From Corynebacterium glucuronolyticum (lineage in GTDB: Bacteria > Actinomycetota > Actinomycetes > Mycobacteriales > Mycobacteriaceae): DNA of 64,000 nucleotides. Position 1 is the first letter of the stretch, and each line of letters opens with the position of its first letter. A program made the translations under genes and the position numbers. The stretch covers positions 1 through 64,000 of the forward strand of contig JALFAQ010000058.1 of the NCBI GenBank assembly GCA_022772305.1, written 5' to 3'. Shown one piece after another: positions 28,874 through 38,800 of this stretch. Under the pieces are notes generated by a model. The model saw nothing but the letters and a program-made list of their open reading frames with translations, ran no database searches and was not told the DNA's origin.

Positions 28874-29818
28874 ATGGTATACGTTCTAGCAACAGACTCC
28901 TCGCGGATCAATGGGGAACTCATCACCGCAGCTCGTGCACTGGGAGAGGTCACCGCCGTCGTCGTCGGCTCCTTGCCGGCCGATGCTACGGACGCACTTG
29001 CATCACAAGGTGCTACGACGATTATCCGTGCGCCGTTTACGGGCCAACGCGTCATCATTCCTGCCGTAGATGCGCTCAGCATTCTCGCTTCGCAAACTCC
29101 GGGGCCGATTGTTATTTCCAAGTCGGAGGAGGGCAACGAAATTGCAGGGCGCCTTGCTGCTCGACTGAGCTCCGGTGTACTTACCGATGTCGTAGGGATT
29201 AATCCTGACGGTACGGCTCGGGGTTCCATTTTCGGTGACAGGATTGGCACCACCCTCGCTGTCGGTGGTACAAGCCCGATCTACACCCTGCGTGCGGGGG
29301 TGGTCGAACCTCAGAATCAGCCCGCAGCTGGCACACTCATGGATCTTGCTCTGCCCGAGGCAGGAGCTCTTGATCCGACGGTGGAAAGCTACACGCCCCA
29401 TACGCCGGGTGCACGTCCCGCACTTCCGCAAGCGGATGTCGTAGTCTCCGGCGGTCGAGGTGTGGGCTCGGCAGAAGGCTTCACGGAGCTTGTCGAGCCA
29501 CTCGCAGACCTCTTCGGTGGCGCTGTTGGTGCCACCCGTGATGCCGTGGACGACGATTTCTACCCGGCCGAGTACCAGGTGGGGCAAACAGGTGCCACTG
29601 TGTCGCCTGAGCTTTACATCGCTCTTGGCCTTTCTGGTGCAATCCAGCACTCATCTGGTATGCAAACATCCAAGCGCATTGTGGTCATTAACCAGGATGA
29701 AGATGCGCCGATCTTCCAGATCGCCGATGTGGGTGTGGTCGGTGACGTCAACGACATCGTTCCTGCTCTCATTAAGGAAATCTCTGATCGCCGTGAAGCT
29801 AAAGGACTGAATTCCTAA
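28874..29818 (+). CDS. etfA: Electron transfer flavoprotein subunit alpha
   Basis: FAD-binding subunit, 314 residues. The C-terminal FAD domain shows VVSGGRGVGSAEGF, VGATRDAVDDDFYPAEYQVGQTG, LYIALGLSGAIQHSSGMQ, and VVINQDEDAPIFQIADVGVVGD, all standard. The N-terminal domain mirrors EtfB. AGGAAGGGAG precedes the ATG. In C. glutamicum the next gene is the nifS2-like desulfurase; here about 17 kb, including the fatty acid synthase cluster and purL, lies between them. Confidence 0.96.
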   Translation: MVYVLATDSSRINGELITAARALGEVTAVVVGSLPADATDALASQGATTIIRAPFTGQRVIIPAVDALSILASQTPGPIVISKSEEGNEIAGRLAARLSSGVLTDVVGINPDGTARGSIFGDRIGTTLAVGGTSPIYTLRAGVVEPQNQPAAGTLMDLALPEAGALDPTVESYTPHTPGARPALPQADVVVSGGRGVGSAEGFTELVEPLADLFGGAVGATRDAVDDDFYPAEYQVGQTGATVSPELYIALGLSGAIQHSSGMQTSKRIVVINQDEDAPIFQIADVGVVGDVNDIVPALIKEISDRREAKGLNS

Positions 29819-29848
29819 GGGGTTCACGCAATCGTTGCACTAGAAATT

Positions 29849-29881
29849 CGCCAGCTCGTGGTCTACACGTGCTGGCGTTTT
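29849..29881 (+). terminator. Rho-independent terminator of etfBA
   Basis: Stem cgccagc-t-cgtg/cacg-t-gctggcg with one T-T mismatch and GTCTA loop, followed by TTTT. Confidence 0.85.
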
Positions 29882-30009
29882 CACGTCGCCTGAAAACTAA
29901 AAACGAGGAGGGAGCGAGGGGCGGGAGGCTCGCTACGGCGCGTGTGATATGAGATAAGTCCTATGGTTATGGGTATAGCGTGTCACATTCACGGTAGAAT
30001 GCAGTAATC

Positions 30010-30594
30010 ATGGGAAAGCGAGAGGAAAACAAGGCAAAGCGAGAGCAGGCTGTGCTGCAGGCTGCCCGTGATGTCTTTCTCGAGCATGATTACGAGTCAG
30101 TGACAACAGCGCAGCTCGCGCGAGCTGCAGGGCTTACCACGGGGACGTTCTTTCGGCATGCCGGTTCAAAGGCGGAACTACTCATTTCTGTGTACACAGA
30201 GGTGCTGGAGGCAGGGCTCGCCGCTGAGAGTTCCTTACCGGAATCCGCGGGTTTGTTGGAACGCGCACATGCCCTCATCGATCCGATTGTGGAGGCGACG
30301 GAAGAATCACGGGGAAATATTCTTGCCTTCCAGCGTGAGGTGCTTTTCGGCACATCTACAGGACCGCGGAGAGAAAATGCTATCCAGCTTATCCGGGATT
30401 TTGAACGGCGCATCTATCGGTACGTGAGAAACCGTAATCTTGGCCGGGATGCTGCACGTCAGGTGGCGGCTAGCGTCTACGCCATTATGTACATGGAACT
30501 TGTTCGCGTAACCATCGACAGCAGTGAGGTTACGAACATGCGTCAGCGTCTGCATGAGCAAATCAAGTTTATCGCTGACGGCATGCAGCTGTAG
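30010..30594 (+). CDS. TetR-family transcriptional regulator
   Basis: 194 residues. The N-terminal helix-turn-helix is typical: QAARDVFLEHDYESVTTAQLARAAGLTTGTFFRHAGSKAELL. The C-terminal ligand domain is not assignable. It lies just upstream of accD and fas in the same orientation; FasR, the acyl-CoA-responsive regulator of fatty acid synthesis in corynebacteria and mycobacteria, is also of the TetR family, so local control of accD-fas is a reasonable guess but no more. A TAGAAT hexamer sits nine bases before the ATG. Confidence 0.85.
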   Translation: MGKREENKAKREQAVLQAARDVFLEHDYESVTTAQLARAAGLTTGTFFRHAGSKAELLISVYTEVLEAGLAAESSLPESAGLLERAHALIDPIVEATEESRGNILAFQREVLFGTSTGPRRENAIQLIRDFERRIYRYVRNRNLGRDAARQVAASVYAIMYMELVRVTIDSSEVTNMRQRLHEQIKFIADGMQL

Positions 30595-31001
30595 CTTCTT
30601 TGACCCGCGGATCGTGCTGGTGTTTCCAGTGCGTCAGCATTGTGTTTCTGCGATGAGGGGGTCGGATGGAGCGCGTCACATGGGGGAGATATTGCCTTTA
30701 AGAGGTTGTGTGGCACCCAGGCGTGTCGTCTGGAGAAAACTCCCGGGAAACTTTTATAAAGCCTGGTAAAACAGGCTAATTTGGGCTGGCTTCGACAGAA
30801 AAGTGGACACGCCAAAAAGATTTGCGTACGAAAACACTTCGGCCGGTGCTACACTCACATCTAGCAAAAACGGAGTGCGCTCCATTTTGTGAACTTTTAG
30901 CAATAAAGATTGCGTGTCCGTATGTAGTTTCCCTAACGATACATCATTCGGGTTACTAAACGCACGCATTACACGCAAGAAAGATTGGCGAAAAGAGGAA
31001 C
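30595..31001. promoter_or_regulatory. accD upstream region with candidate operator half-sites
   Basis: About 400 non-coding bases. A small hairpin agcctg-gtaaaa-caggct lies near 30757-30774. Further on TTGCGTGT (30910-30917) and ACACGCAA (30971-30978) form an inverted pair, with cgcacgcatt between them close to the second arm. Similar TTGCGTG/ACGCAA words occur upstream of fas, so a common regulator site is plausible. GAAAAGAGGAAC gives the accD ribosome binding site. Confidence 0.4.
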
Positions 31002-32543
31002 ATGACAGCGACTATCGATAGCAGTACGACGAATGAACTCATTCGTCGTACTGAGGAGAAGGCGAAACGACTTCAACACGGGCGCGGAAAACTTACGGCC
31101 CGTGAGCGGATTAAGTCCCTTTTTGATGAAGGAACATTCCTAGAAATAGGAGCACCTCGTAAGCCATACGGGGCGGCACGGGATTCTGAAGACCTAACCG
31201 CAGTAGTCACAGGGATCGGCGAAATTGATGGGCGCCCAGTAGCGTGTTACTCGCAGGATTTTTCTATCCGTGGGGGAACCCTTGGCAGCGTCGAGGGCGA
31301 GAAGATTTGCGATCTAATGGATCGCGCCATCGCATTACGCATTCCCATTATTGCGATCGTTGACTCTGGCGGAGCCCGCATCCAAGAAGGGGTACGTGGT
31401 CTCAACCAATACGGACGAATCTTTAAGCGCACCGTTGCGGCGAGTGGAGTTGTGCCGCAGATTTCCATCATCATCGGGCCATGCGCCGGTGGTGCGGTTT
31501 ACTGCCCGGCGTTGACCGATGTTGTCATCATGGTTGCGGAAAAGTCGCATATGTTCGTCACTGGTCCAAGCGTTGTCAAGGCCGTCACGGGGGAGGATGT
31601 CACTGCAGAAGAGCTTGGTGGAAGCAGGCTTCACTCCACGGTTTCCGGTGTCGCACACTACGAGGCAAACGATGAAGAGGACGCTTTTGACTACGCACGC
31701 GTTGTGCTGAGCTACTTGCCCACGCGGTGTGAGGATAAGGCTCCGACCTTTATTCCGGCACAGCCAGCCCCAGAATACGTCGACCAAAAGGTCACAGACA
31801 TCGTGTTGGCCGATCCGCGAGCCCCCTACGACATCGTCGACCTCATCCATTTACTCGTTGACGATTCTGAGTTTGTACAGCTCAGTGAACACTACGCGGA
31901 GAACATCGTGACGGGTCTTGCCTGTATCGATGGCACCCCAGTAGGAATCGTTGCGAATCAACCGGGTGTGGATGCCGGCACCATCGACGTAAACGCCTCA
32001 GAAAAGGCCGCCAGATTCATCCGCTTATGCGACGCATTCGGACTGCCGATTGTGACGCTCGTCGACGTTCCAGGCTACCTGCCTGGTACGGAGCAAGAGG
32101 AGCAAGGGATTATCCGTCGTGGAGCAAAACTCATTGTTGCCTACGCGATGGCAACAGTCCCCCTCATCACCGTTATTGTGCGGAAAGCTTTTGGTGGGGC
32201 ATTCATCGTTATGAGCTCGAAGGCACTCGGTGCAGACATCGTGTGCTCCTGGCCAGACACAGAAATCGCTGTCATGGGTGACGATGCTGCAGTGGGAATC
32301 ATCCACCGTAAGACACTCGCTGCCATCGATGATGAAGCACAACGCCAATGCGTGCGCGAAGAACTTCGAAACGAATATCGGGCTACCGTCATGGGACCCG
32401 CAGATGCCGTTCAGATCGGTGCAGTCGATGCGATCATCCAGCCAGAAGAAACACGATCCACCATCAGCGCAGCTATTAGAACGCTGAAGGACAAACCGTA
32501 TCAGCCCACTGCCTACCGCAAGCACGATAACGGTCCGCAGTAA
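31002..32543 (+). CDS. accD: Acyl-CoA carboxylase carboxyltransferase (beta) subunit, DtsR/AccD type
   Basis: 513 residues of the propionyl/acetyl-CoA carboxylase beta family. Two crotonase-like halves: the N-terminal CoA-binding part with SQDFSIRGGTLGSVEGEKI, VDSGGARIQEGV and IIGPCAGGAVYCPALTD; the C-terminal carboxybiotin part with IVANQPGVDAGTIDVNASEKAARFIRLCDAF, LVDVPGYLPGTEQE and VIVRKAFGGAFIVMSSKALGAD. It would make malonyl-CoA with a biotinylated AccBC encoded elsewhere. Placement 290 bases before fas suggests that it feeds the synthase. Substrate preference (acetyl versus propionyl) cannot be settled by eye. Confidence 0.93.
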   Translation: MTATIDSSTTNELIRRTEEKAKRLQHGRGKLTARERIKSLFDEGTFLEIGAPRKPYGAARDSEDLTAVVTGIGEIDGRPVACYSQDFSIRGGTLGSVEGEKICDLMDRAIALRIPIIAIVDSGGARIQEGVRGLNQYGRIFKRTVAASGVVPQISIIIGPCAGGAVYCPALTDVVIMVAEKSHMFVTGPSVVKAVTGEDVTAEELGGSRLHSTVSGVAHYEANDEEDAFDYARVVLSYLPTRCEDKAPTFIPAQPAPEYVDQKVTDIVLADPRAPYDIVDLIHLLVDDSEFVQLSEHYAENIVTGLACIDGTPVGIVANQPGVDAGTIDVNASEKAARFIRLCDAFGLPIVTLVDVPGYLPGTEQEEQGIIRRGAKLIVAYAMATVPLITVIVRKAFGGAFIVMSSKALGADIVCSWPDTEIAVMGDDAAVGIIHRKTLAAIDDEAQRQCVREELRNEYRATVMGPADAVQIGAVDAIIQPEETRSTISAAIRTLKDKPYQPTAYRKHDNGPQ

Positions 32544-32834
32544 GCGCATTACCGCATCGCAATCATTTCACAGCCTCGAATTATGAGTGCTGAGCTTCAT
32601 CGGTTTCGCAACCTACATGAAGTGAGCATTCCACAATTTCGTGGATAAACCACGGTGGTAGTTCGCACCTCGATCTCACAGGCCTTACGCAACCTGCGTG
32701 ACTCGTATGGCTTGCGTGGCCACTTCCTACTCAATGACTTCACCGGTGGCTTCTTCCACTGACTAGCCACTATTTTTCCGCCGTCCGTGCCTGCATATGG
32801 CCAACAGATCGGCACCGCAATAAAGGAGACAATC
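32544..32834. promoter_or_regulatory. fas upstream region with candidate operator
   Basis: Contains the palindrome ACGCA-ACC-TGCGT (32687-32699) and another TTGCGTGG (32712-32719) that together resemble the TTGCGTG words in front of accD. TAAAGGAG lies at ribosome-binding distance from the fas ATG. No terminator is seen after accD, so readthrough into fas is possible. Confidence 0.45.
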
Positions 32835-35800
32835 ATGACCGCCACAATCCGTAATTACGCCCTGAGCTTTGACGGGCAGTCCACGCCCTGGCACAAAGCC
32901 TTGATGGAGGTACTTGGGGACCCCGTAGCAGCGGAGCAATTGCACCGACTGGTATCGCGCGCAGACAAGCTTCTCGATCCTCTGGGACCCGAACTCGCAG
33001 CTCTCGGATCTGGTCGCTACACGCTCGAAGAGGTGCCTAATGACCCCTCGCCGGTCCACTCTGTTCCCGGAATTACTGCAGCACAGTTTGGTCTATTCCA
33101 TGTGTTGCTAGGTTCGGGATTCGATATTGTTTCGCATCCGCCAATAGACTTCATCGGACACTCGCAGGGAATCCTGGGGGCATCCATCGTTGAGCGTTGG
33201 GTGGCAGGAGAAACTGAGCAAGCAGCACAGATTTTCGCGCTGGCTCGACTGATCGGTGCGGCGACAACGAAGCACCGTCCTGGGGTATCCACTACTTGCA
33301 TGCTGTCCGTGCGCGGTGTGGACAAGCCAGCTATCCGCAGAATTATTCGGGGTACGAACATCTCCATTGCGCTGGTTAATGGATTCCGGCGTTTTGTTCT
33401 ATCGGGATGCCCCGAAGAGCTGGAAGCAGCAAAGGCAGCCTTGGAGAAACTTGCTGCTGATAACAAAAAGAAGCAGGAAAAGTCGGGGGCCTGCGGTGAG
33501 ACCATTGCGCCAGTGATGGAGTACCTCGAGGTGTCTGCACCATTCCATGATTCGCTGCTGCAGCCGGCACTGGACCAGGTCGACAGGTGGAGGGGCGTTA
33601 TCGGCCTGCCTGAGAATATCGCTCATTACAACATTCACGACCTGGCAGCACACGTGTTGGTGGAGCCGTTGAATTGGCAAGAAACAGTGCTCAACTCCAT
33701 CTCTAAGGGAGCAACATCGATTGTCTGCTTGGGTCCCGGAGATGTCATCGCCACCGTGACCCGCGATGCCTGCCGAGGTAGGGGAGTATCCGTTGTTCCT
33801 GCAGGCAGCGTTGACAAGATCGATGAGCTGACTTCCCCCGGATATACACCGGCAGATCCTGCAGACTACTCGGAGTATGCGCCACGCCTTATCACTCTTC
33901 CCGGCGAAAACACACCGAAACTGGATACCAAGTTCAGCCGCTTGACTGGCCTGTCACCCATCATGCTGGCAGGCATGACACCGACCACCGTTAACCCGGA
34001 AATCGTGGCCGCCGCAGCCAACGCCGGCTATTGGGCGGAGCTCGCAGGCGGTGGCCAAGTCACCGCAGAGGTCCTCAACAGCAACGTCGATAAGCTCAAG
34101 AACCTCCTGAATCCGGGGCGAACCGCACAGTTCAATGCCATGTTCATGGACCGATACCTGTGGAATCTACACTTCGGGAATTCGCACCTGGTCACCTCAG
34201 CACGGCGCTCCGGTGCGCCGATAGATGGTGTGGTGATTACCGCCGGGATTCCAGAAATCGATGAAGCAGAGGCACTTTTCTCCGAGCTGCGCTCTGCTGG
34301 TTTCAGCTACATTGCAGTGAAGCCTGGCACCGTCGCCCAAATCCGCCAGTGCTTGGCCATCGCAAAGTACACCGATAACCTCATCATCCAGGTCGAGGAT
34401 GGGCGTGCAGGTGGCCACCACTCGTGGGAATCCCTCGACGAACTTCTCATCAATACGTACTTCCAGGTACGCAACACTCGTGGTGTTGTGTTGACAGTTG
34501 GTGGCGGACTCGGCGATCCTGCGCTTGCTGCCACGTATCTGACGGGTACCTGGTCGGAGAAGTATGGTCTGCCCGCAATGCCTGTCGACGCTGTATTCAT
34601 CGGTACCCCAGCCATGACGGCAAAGGAAGCAAAGACCACCGATGCCGTTAAGGAACTACTCGTCAACACTCCTGGCACAGACATCAACGACAACTGTGGG
34701 TGGGTTCCTCGTGGCGAGGTCATCGGGGGGATGACTTCCGGAATGAGCCACCTCCACGCGGATATGCACGAGGTGGACAACGCAGCGGCTGAATGCGCCC
34801 GGATCATTGCTTCTGTGCACGGGGATACGAAGAAGATTACCGCTCACAAAGATGAACTCATTGCGGCTATGAACAAAACGTCACGCCCGTACTTCGGTGA
34901 CCTGTCTTCGATGACCTATGCCGATGTCGTCCGCCGTTACGTAGAGCTGGATTACCCCTACGTTGATCCCTCGTGGCAACAGCGGATGCAGGATCTCCTC
35001 CAGCGCTTTGAAGCCCGTCTAGCAAAGGAAGAGCGGGGTGATGTGTACACCCTGTTCGCTGACCTTTCTTCCGTGGACGATGCCCCGGCTGCTGCTCAGA
35101 AATTCCTCGATGCCTACCCACAGGCCGAAGACACCACGATTACACCGGTCGATGAGGCGTGGTTTGTTAACCTCTCCCGCAAATACCCGAAGCCGACCGG
35201 CTATGTCCCGGCTCTCGATGAGGACCTTCTGCGCTGGTGGGGACAAGACTGCCTGTGGCAATCCCAGGACGATCGCTACGCGGCTGATAGCGTGCGTGTC
35301 ATCCCCGGTCCGGTCTCTGTCGGCTTTGTCACCACGATGAACGAGCCCATTGCTACCATTCTTGCCCGTTACGAGGACACCGCTGCACACGTTTTGGAAG
35401 ACGAGGGTTGTACGCCTACTGCGCGTGTCAGCAGGCGCGCCAACAGTGAGATTGAGCAGGGGACTGGCGGTCATTCTCATGGCGCTGCCTCGGCAACTTC
35501 ACTTCCTGCTGAACGTCTCCGGGCGCAGCCACTCAGCATGGATTCGGTTTCCGATGAGGGTGGGCGCCACCGAATGAACCAGGAAAACTCCGATGTCCTC
35601 TCGCATGCGGAAACAGAATCGGAGTTTTCTCAATCCGAGATAACTGTCAATCAACCGTGCGCGACTATCACAGAAGCGATCATCGCAAGCCCCGTTATCA
35701 GTTGGATGGGCGCGCTGATGACCAATCCTACCCGTGTCGTAGATGAAGCCGGCTGGGTGCTTACCCATGAAGGCGAAGAGTCGTGGACACTACGTATCAC

Positions 35801-38800
35801 CTTGGACACAGCGTGGGACAACACCAAGGTGGACACGCACGCCGTCCGCAAGCTCGACATTCCCTTGACCGTCGACGCATCCATTAACACTGGTGGTTGC
35901 CCTGTTGTCGATGCAACACGCCTTTCCACGACGATGTTTGACCTGCTAGAAGGAATTGCTGGTGTCGGTGGTGTCTCCGCACAGGGGGATACGATCGCTG
36001 AGCTGCCCGCCATTGTGAGTTCTACACGCTCCGAATTCGGCGAGGCGCACTACACCTTCACGTGCGCACGCCAGATCGGAGTCACGCACGGGTCTACGAC
36101 GGGTGCAGCTTTGGGGGATGACCAGCAAGCAATCGTCACCGATGCGATCCTCGGGCCCTGCTGGCCAGCAATTTATGCTGCACTCGGTTCTGGCCGTGTC
36201 GACGGTATGCCGGTAATTGAAGGACTACTCCAAGCAGTTCACCTCGACCATTCGGCACTCGTGCACGTACCCCTAGAAAGTCTGCTCGGTCAGACGATTT
36301 CTGTTATCTCCTGGGCAGATTCCATCGAAGAATCGCGCAGTGGCCGTGTAGTCACCGTCAAGCTGCAGCTATTCGCAGATGAACGAGATGCCGGTACCGA
36401 GAACGGGGTGGACTCGCCAGTCATCGAATTCGTTGAGCGCTTCGCCATTCGCGGACGTGCGTTCGGAACACAGGCACCGAAGGAACCCGCCGTGGCCGGT
36501 GGAACCACGGCAGAATTCACCGATACGCCACGCTCGCACCTGGGTAGCTACACGGTCACCGCACCGTCTGAGATGACACCGTTCGCCTGGGCATCCGGTG
36601 ATTTCAACCCGATCCACACCTCGCACCGCGCCGCACGCGTAGCAGGCCTCACCGCACCACTCGTCCACGGCATGTGGCTCTCTGCGACAGCCCAGCACGC
36701 TGCGGAAGCAGCTGTGGGCTCAACTCTGACAGGCTGGACCTACCGGATGTTCTCCATGGTCGCCTTGAACGACACCGTGGACATCAGCGTCGATCGCATT
36801 GGTGCCGTCACCGGCGGAGGACTCCTTATCGAGGTGACCTGCACAATTGACGGAACACTCGTGTCGCAGGCAACCGCTGTCACGGCTGCCCCGCGCACCG
36901 CGTACGTCTATCCGGGCCAGGGCATCCAGTCCAAGGGCATGGGCATGCAGGAGCGGACGTCGTCTCGCGCTGCGGCTGCTGTTTGGGAGCGCGCCGATGC
37001 CGTCACGCGCGAGCGCCTGGGCTTCTCCGTTATTTCCATCGTCCGCGATAACCCGACCGAGGTTGTCGCCGGTGGAGTGACCTATCGCCACCCGAAGGGC
37101 GTCCTCAACCTCACCCAGTTCACCCAGGTCTGCCTCGCCACGCTGGCCCTTGCCCAAACTGCGCAGCTGAAGGAAACTGGCGTCTATGTACCGGGAGCTT
37201 ACTTCGCCGGCCACTCTCTTGGCGAATACACCGCTCTCGCAGCATATGCCGGGGTCATCGATCCGGATATCGTCCTCGAGCTCGTGTTCCAACGCGGGCT
37301 GACGATGCACCATCTCGTGCCTCGTGATGCGGAGGGGAACTCCAACTACCTGCTCGGTGCTCTTCGTCCGAACCAGTTCGGTGTGGGCGATGCCGATGTT
37401 GCTGACTACGTCGCACGTGCTGCCGAAGAATCCGGTGAAATGTTGGAGATCGTAAACTACAACCTCCGCGATCAGCAGTATGCCGTGGCTGGCACCATTG
37501 CTGGTATCGAGGCGTTGAAGGAGGATTCTTCGTGCCGTGCTCGTGAAGCCGGTGGTAAGAGCCCGTTCATGCTCGTTCCCGGAATCGACGTGCCCTTCCA
37601 CTCCCGCGTGCTCCGCAACGGCGTTGATGATTTCCGCGAGAAGCTGGATGCGCTACTGCCTCACGATATCGACCCCGATATCCTCATCGGTCACTACATT
37701 CCGAACCTTGTGGCCAAGCCCTTTGCTTTGACGGAGGACTTCCGTCGCAGCGTGCTGGATGTGGCCCCCTCGACCATCGTGGAAAAACTCGATCTCGAAA
37801 ACGGTGACCGTGAAGAGGTGACCCGCAGCCTGCTCATCGAACTGCTGGCATGGCAATTCGCTTCTCCCGTGCGCTGGATCGAAACGCAGGAGTTCCTGCT
37901 GTCCCGCCAGGCAGGCCTTGACCAGTATGTTGAGGTCGGTCTCGGCGCTGCGCCGACGCTCACGAATTTGGCGACCAAGACGCTGCGTCTACCGGGCTTC
38001 CCCGCTTCGGACGTGGTGCTGCGCAACGTGCAGCGAGATGCAGCCTACGTCTTCTTCACGGATGTCACCGAGCGTGAACGTCCTGCTGAGCAGCACGCTG
38101 TATCGAACGACTCCGCCCAGCACGCTGGAGCTGGCGCATCGTCGGCACCGGCAAGCGGAAAGCTAGCTTCGGCAGAGGCCGCACCTGCTGCAGAGGCGAC
38201 ACAACCAGAAGCACCTGCCAAGTCCGCTAAGCCGGCTACACCTGCAGGAAATCCCGCAGCTACCGCGAACACCCAGCCACTTCCCTTTACCGCTGGCCAC
38301 GCCATCCGCGCTCTGCTTGCGCAGGCCAACAAGATGCGTCTTGACCAGGTCGGTGACGCAGACACCATCGGCACCTTGACTAGCGGCGTGTCCTCTCGCT
38401 TGAACCAGCAGCTCATGGACATGTCTGCGGAACTGTCGTTGCCTGCCGTTGAGGGTGCGTCGGAGGCTGACATTAAGACGCTGACCGGTACGGTCAACGC
38501 AGCAGCGAAGAACTACCAGCCGTTCGGCGAGGTCCTGGGCAAGTTTGTTAAGGATCAGGTGCGTAGTGTCTTTGGGCCGGCCGGTGCAAAGTTGGACGAC
38601 ATTGCCCAGCGTGTCACCACCGTGTGGGCTCTTCCCGCAGGCTGGGATGCGCATGTCACCATCGCTTTGGCTCTTGGTACTCGTTCCGGCACGTCCGCTC
38701 GTGGTGGCGATCTCGCTACTGTGGGTACCGTTGCTACCAGTACAGACGAGGTCAACGAGCTTATCGACGCTGCCATCGCTCAGGTTGCTTCTGACAATGG

